From contig JAIUCV010000019.1 of the NCBI GenBank assembly GCA_026724425.1, positions 9,319,141 to 9,383,140 on the forward strand: DNA of 64,000 bases. Direction: 5' to 3'. Positions 58,672-64,000 of this stretch are shown piece by piece. The position numbers were made by a program, and so were the translations under genes. The notes under the pieces are model-generated. The model was given only the letters and a program-made list of their open reading frames with translations, had not been told where the DNA came from and made no database searches. The DNA comes from Erythrophleum ivorense. Lineage: Eukaryota > Streptophyta > Magnoliopsida > Fabales > Fabaceae. How positions within the stretch are numbered: the first letter of the stretch is position 1; the number at the start of each line of letters is the position of its first letter.

Positions 58672-61600
58672 TCAATTTATAATGTTTTGGCCCAATTTAG
58701 CCTCAGCAGCTCCATCTTCAGCCCATATGATGTTGAGGACGTCCACATTAGAAATGTTTGGATCTCGCTTGACTTTTGTTGCTTCAATTGCTATTTGCTT
58801 AGTCCAGGTCTCTTGAACAAGTCCACTTAAGGCTTCTCTCATTCTTTTAGCTCGTGCTCTTGTCATTGGATCACTTGAAATTTGTAGAGGATCATTCCAA
58901 GTATTTGAGACAGCTTGTTCCCTTTGATGGATCGCATCATCCCCTCTCTCCTCAAAAGGATTCGTCCTCGAATCACCACCTATATCATAAGGAGATAAAT
59001 CAACAACATTAAAAGTAGCACTAACATTATACTCACCTGGTAGATCTATCTTATAAGCATTATCATTGATTTTCTCAAGGACTTGAAATGGTCCATCCCC
59101 TCTTGGAGCTAATTTAGATTTCCTTTGTGCCGGAAACCTCTCTTTTCTCATATGCACCCATACCCAATCACCAGGTTCAAAAGTGACACGCCTTCTCCCT
59201 TTGTTGGCCTTGGATGCATACTGCTCATTCTTCTTTTCAATCTGCAATTTAATCTTTGCATGAAGTTGCTTAACCACTTCAGCTTTCTTTTTGCCATCAA
59301 GGCTTGCTCTCTCATTAATGGGCAATGGTAACAAATCCAAAGGGGTTAGTGGATTAAAACCATAAACAACTTCAAAAGGAGAATAATCAGTAGATGAATG
59401 CACACTTCTATTATATGCAAATTCAATGAATGACAAGCAATCCTCCTAGTTTTTCAAATTTGTTTGGATGATGGTCCTAAGCAATTGAGTTAAGGTTCTA
59501 TTAACAACTTCAGTTTGACCATCAGTTTATGGATGACAAGCTGTAAAAAATAATAACTTAGTTCCAAGCTTTCCCCACAAAACTCTCCAAAAATGACTCA
59601 GAAATTTTGCATCCCTATCTGAGACAATACTTTTAAGAACACCATGAAACCTCACAATTTCTTTAAAGAACAAATTAGCAATATACGTAGCATCATCAGT
59701 TTTATGGCATGCAATAAAATGTGCCATTTTTGAAAATCTATCAACAACCACAAATATTGAATCCATTCCTCTTTTTGACCTAGGTAATCCCAAAATAAAA
59801 TCCATTGAAATGTCTACCCAAGGTTCACTAGGTACAGGTAATGGAGTATACAAACCATGTGGTAAGACTCTAGACTTAGCCCTTTTACATGTTATGCATC
59901 TACCACAAATCCTTTCCACATCACGCTTCATTTTAGGCCAAAAGAAATGTTCATGCAGAACATCTAATGTCTTTTTCACACCAAAATGTCCCATTAGTCC
60001 TCCCCCATGGGTTTCCCTCACAAGCAATTCACGCATAGAGCATTGAGGCACACATAATTTATTTTCTCTGAACAAAAATCCATCAAGCTTATAGAATTTT
60101 TCGAAAGCTCCTTTTTCACAAGCAACAATTATTTCAGCAAAATCACTATCATTGGCGTACAAATCCTTGACATATTCAAAACCAAGCAATCTTGCATTTA
60201 GAGAAGTGAGAAGAATATACCTTCTAGATAATGCATCTGCAACCACATTCTCTTTACCTTTCTTGTATTTGATCACATATGGAAAAGGCTCGATGAACTC
60301 CATCCATCTAGCGTGTCTTTTGTTCAGCTTACCTTGACCTTTAATGTACTTCAAAGATTGATGATCTGCATGGATCACAAATTGTTTAGGCCAAAGGTAG
60401 TGTTGCCAAGTCTCCAATGCTCTCACAAGTGCATAAAGCTCCTTGTCATAAGTTGGGTAATTCAAGGTGGCACCGTTCAGCTTTTCACTGAAATAAGCAA
60501 TTGGCCGCCCTTCCTGCATTAGAACAGCTCCTATCCCTACTCCTGAGGCATCACACTCAATCTCAAAAGTTTTGTTAAAATCAGGTAAAGCTAAAATAGG
60601 TGCAGAACACAATTTTTCTTTAAGAACACTAAATGCATGATCTTGTGCTTTTTCCTATCTAAAGCCAACTGATTTCTTAATTACTTCAGTGAGTGGTGCA
60701 GCAATTGTGCTAAAATCTTTCACAAACCTCCTATAAAAGCTAGCCAACCCATGAAAACTTCTTACCTCATTTACATTTGTTGGTGTGGGCCATTCTTTAA
60801 TAGCTCTTACCTTCTCTTCATCAACTTGTATTCCCTCAGCACTCACCACAAATCCGAGGAAAACAACTTTTTCCATGCCAAAGCTACACTTTTTCAGGTT
60901 AGCATACAACTTTTCTTTTCTCAAAACATCAAGCACACAACGCAAATGATTCAAATGCTCATCAAGACTCTTACTAAAAATCAGAATATCATCAAAATAA
61001 ACTACAACAAATTTTCCAATATATGCACGCAAAATATGATTCATCAACCTCATAAAAGTACTAGGTGCATTTGTTAGCCCAAATGGCATGACTAATCATT
61101 CATACAGCCCATGCTTTGTTTTGAAAGCAGTTTTCCACTCATCTCCTTCCCTTATCCTAATTTGATGATATCCAGATTTTAAATCAATTTTTGAGAAAAT
61201 AATAGACCCATGCAATTCATCAAGCATATCATCTAATCTAGGAATGGGATGGCGATACTTTACAGTGATATTGTTGACAGCTCTACAATCAATGCACATC
61301 CTCCAAGATCCATCTTTCTTTGGTACTAAGAGGACTGGTATAGCACATGGACTCAAGCTTTCTCGAACATACCCTTTTGTCATGAGCTCTTCAACTTGCT
61401 TTTGAAGCTCTTTTGTCTCCTCAGGGTTAGTTTTATAAGCTGGCTGGTTAGGAATTGTTGCTCCAGGAATGAAGTCAATTTGATGCTCAATGCCTCTTAT
61501 GGGTGGCAATCCACTAGGGATATCTTCTGGAAATATATCATCAAATTCTTGCAACAAAGAACTAACAACACTCGGAAATGAAGAGTCAAGGTCATTAGTG

Positions 61601-63534
61601 CCTAAAAAGGCCTCCTTGTAAACAAGTGCAAGTAAAGGCTGTTCAGCAAGATATGCACTCCTCACCTCACTTTCTTTTGCATAGAAACTCACTTTTTCTC
61701 TTTCTTTTCTCTCCACTTTCTTTTCTTTCTTCTGAATCTCTTTTTTTGAGCTCTCAGATTTTCTTTCTTTCTCACTCTCATTTCTTTTTTATCTCTCTTC
61801 TCTATTTTTCTTATCACCCTCTCTTTTATCTCTCTTTTGTTTCATTTTGAGCTGATCTTCATACACTTGCTTGGGTGTTAATGGTACAAGAGTGACGGGT
61901 CTGTCATTCATTACAAATGAATATCTATTGGTAAACCCATCCTTTGTCGCCTTCCTATCAAATTCCCAAGGTCTACCCTAAAGTATATGTCCAGCATGCA
62001 TAGGAACAACATCACATAAAATCTCATCACAATATCTTCCAATTGAGAATGAAACAAGAACTTGTCTATCAACCTTAATCTCCCCACATTCATTCAGCCA
62101 CTGCAACTTGTATGGTCTAGGGTGTTTAATGGTAGACAAATTTAATTTCTCAACTAAAGTGGTACTAGCAACATTGGTACAACTCCCACCATCAATAATC
62201 ATATTGCATACCTTATTGCTTATGAGACAACGAGTATGAAAGATATTTTCTCTTTGTTGCTCCATGTCATCTTCCTTAACTTGAGAATTCAAAGCTCTTC
62301 TAGTCACAAGTGCTTCTCCTTCCACAGCATACTCAAACCCATCATCACTAGCATCTTCAAGTGACGGCATGGAATCATCACTTTCACTTTCAGTCACCAC
62401 TTCACGGTCCTTCATGATCATTACTCTCTTGTTGGGGCATTGTGAAGCTATATGACCTGTTCCCAAACACTTGAAACATTTAATATCTCTATTTCTAGAT
62501 GATTGGGAATCAGATTTACCTTTGTTCTTAAATGAAGCTTCCTCTTTGCCTTTTGAGACTCCTCTTTGAACATCTTTTTCTTCCTTCTTCCATTTTGGTT
62601 TCATTGAAGAACTAGAGCCTGAAAGGTACCTTGCTGCTCCTTTTTGTTTAAGTTGCCTTTCAACCTTCATTGCCATGTGCAACATGTCTTCTAACTCCAC
62701 ATAATGCTGCAACTCCACAGTATTAGCAATTTCTTTATTCAACCCATTCAAAAATCGAGCCATTGTTGCTTCCCTATCCTCCTTCACATTTGCTCTAATC
62801 ATAGCCACTTCCATCTCTTTGTGGTATTCCTCTACACTCTTAAAGCTTTGTGTGAGGGACTGCAATTTTTGAAAGAGATCTCTATAGTAATGATTAGGTA
62901 TAAACCTCTTCCTCATGAGAGCCTTCATCTCCCTCCATGTTTCTATGGGTCTCTCACCATTCCTCCTCCTCTCTAAGACCAATTTATCCCACCAAATTAA
63001 TGCATAATCCGTAAATTCAATGACTGCTAATTTCACCTTTTTTGCTTCAGAATAATTATGGCACTAAAAAATGAACTCAATTTTCTTCTCCCACTCCAAA
63101 TAAGCTTCAGGATCATTTCTACCTTGGAAAGAAGGTATCTTCATCTTAATACTTCCAAGGTTTCCATCCACCCTATTTCTACCCCTTGGAACATCTTTAC
63201 CACGTCTCCTTTCATGCCTAACTTCCCTAGGCCTATTTCTACCCAAATCAAATTCAGATTCATAATCTTCTTCACTACCACCTCCTACTTCATTTTCAGA
63301 CTCAAAATCATCCATAGAATCATCTCTACACCTCTCATATCTTCTAGGATTAGGACTTACAGTAGGTGGTCTTCTCTGCAAGTTTACAATCATTGTGTCT
63401 TGCTTATCCATCCGGTCTCTTATCCCTCCAAGCACCACATTAAGATGTTCAAATTGCTGCTGCATGGCCTTTACAACGAGGTCCATGTTCTGTGCACTAC
63501 CTCCTTCACTTGATGTTTCCTCCCTATTAGACAT
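58672..63534 (-). pseudogene. Ty3/gypsy gag-pol with seven internal stops
   Basis: Read on the minus strand from ATG at 63534, a single frame of 1,620 codons runs to 58672 without a net frameshift. Order: Gag (WREMKALMRKRFIPNHYYRD), zinc knuckle CFKCLGTGHIASQC, protease IIDGGSCTN, reverse transcriptase YFDDILIFS, RNase H DASGVGIGAV, integrase HHCC (HGGGLMGHFG...CGRCITCK) and catalytic D residues in WVDISMDF and IVSDRDAKF, then a GPY/F-like GDGPFQVLEKINDNAYKIDL. Stops lie at 63064, 61978, 61789, 61096, 60655, 59527 and 59446. Three replace a conserved Trp and one a Gln. I see no clear chromodomain in the tail. The lineage is not assigned beyond Ty3/gypsy. The 5' LTR and primer-binding site are not in the window. 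Confidence 0.9.
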
Positions 63535-64000
63535 TATAAGCTGCAAGAAAATTGATTAGAGAAAATAAAGATCCTCACAAATTTTCCTCACGTGTTTACC
63601 CTCAAAGATGTCACTCTTCACTCGTGTTTCACACTTTAAAGGCTTTTCAAATAATGAATTCACACTCTTGCCTTTTTCCACTCTTAGTCTCTCTATAGGC
63701 TCTTTAAAGAAACTAATTAGACTATACAAAACTATCACAATTCTTGTAAGATTCAACCCAACACTTGGAGATAATATGTAGTAAGTGGGTACTATAGTAG
63801 AGAAATCAGGGAATGAAAGTTAAGGATGTAGAATTTTGTAAAAGCTTAGCTCAAACCAATACTACTTCCAGAACAGCACAATTTTTTTTTTTTTGCCTTT
63901 TCTTTTCAGCAATTTTTTTTCTATATATATATATATATTTTTTGCCTTGCCCTTTTTTTTTTTTTTTCTGGAATATGAAGAACAAAAACGAAATTTGAAT
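63535..64000 (-). other. 5' leader of the gypsy element, cut by the window end
   Basis: No primer-binding site or LTR terminus is visible upstream of the gag ATG. Long T runs (63880-63893, 63951-63968) and an (AT)n run (about 63922-63938) occur. The LTR presumably lies beyond 64000. Confidence 0.5.

Noticed and set aside
1..64000. CRISPR arrays, operons, bacterial ribosome binding sites
   Set aside because: The window is plant nuclear DNA; the regular repeats found are minisatellites within LTRs or simple repeats.

Overview
This is nuclear DNA of a flowering plant, most likely a eudicot. The signs are spliced genes with canonical GT/AG introns, AT-rich spacers, plant-type LTR retrotransposons, hAT, Mutator and Harbinger-type insertions, and a plastid-DNA insert. 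I do not commit to a genus. Only two host genes are convincing. The rest is layered transposon debris and intergenic DNA.

Layout. 1-3.28 kb is AT-rich spacer. A complete 313-bp TRIM retrotransposon (3282-3594) lies just downstream of the first gene, a minus-strand ROS3-like RRM protein (CDS 4044-7769, four coding exons, 630 aa). Its inferred 5' UTR carries an intron and two overlapping uORFs. From 8.1 to 39 kb there is a repeat desert containing three solo LTRs with TSDs: 11756-14965 (TTTCT), 22946-25596 (ATGCC/ATACC) and 26156-29976 (TTAAC). A fourth, truncated LTR lies at 36350-38915. Between them are a plastid insert (14971-15368), a Mutator-type MITE with a 9-bp TSD (20097-20860), a gypsy relic with a primer-binding site and gag fragment, and a deleted copia element that kept both LTRs but only gag-protease remnants (31198-33450).

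39-45 kb is a minus-strand Ty1/copia element with gag-pol broken by two single-base frameshifts. It has a 5' LTR, a long leader containing a tRNA-like Pol III promoter, and no 3' LTR: its 3' end joins the interior of the truncated gypsy-type LTR. 46-54.2 kb holds the second gene, on the plus strand: a LEW1/NUS1-type subunit of cis-prenyltransferase (seven coding exons, 255 aa). Intron 1 is 4 kb and holds a 1,488-bp hAT element with a perfect 8-bp TSD, which contains a long inverted repeat. The same intron holds a LINE 3' fragment. Intron 5 holds a Harbinger-like MITE.

54.2-58 kb is AT-rich, with a CACTA terminus and a decayed Tat/Athila-type primer-binding site. 58-64 kb is a minus-strand Ty3/gypsy element whose 1,620-codon gag-pol frame is intact in phase but has seven internal stops; its 5' LTR lies beyond the window.

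The two genes are not a pathway. The first, by homology, belongs to active DNA demethylation. The second, by homology, belongs to dolichol synthesis at the ER. Their common feature is repeat-rich surroundings. The most interesting signals are a phased palindromic octamer and a variable-copy minisatellite in the large LTR family, and the transcribed inverted repeat in the LEW1-like intron.
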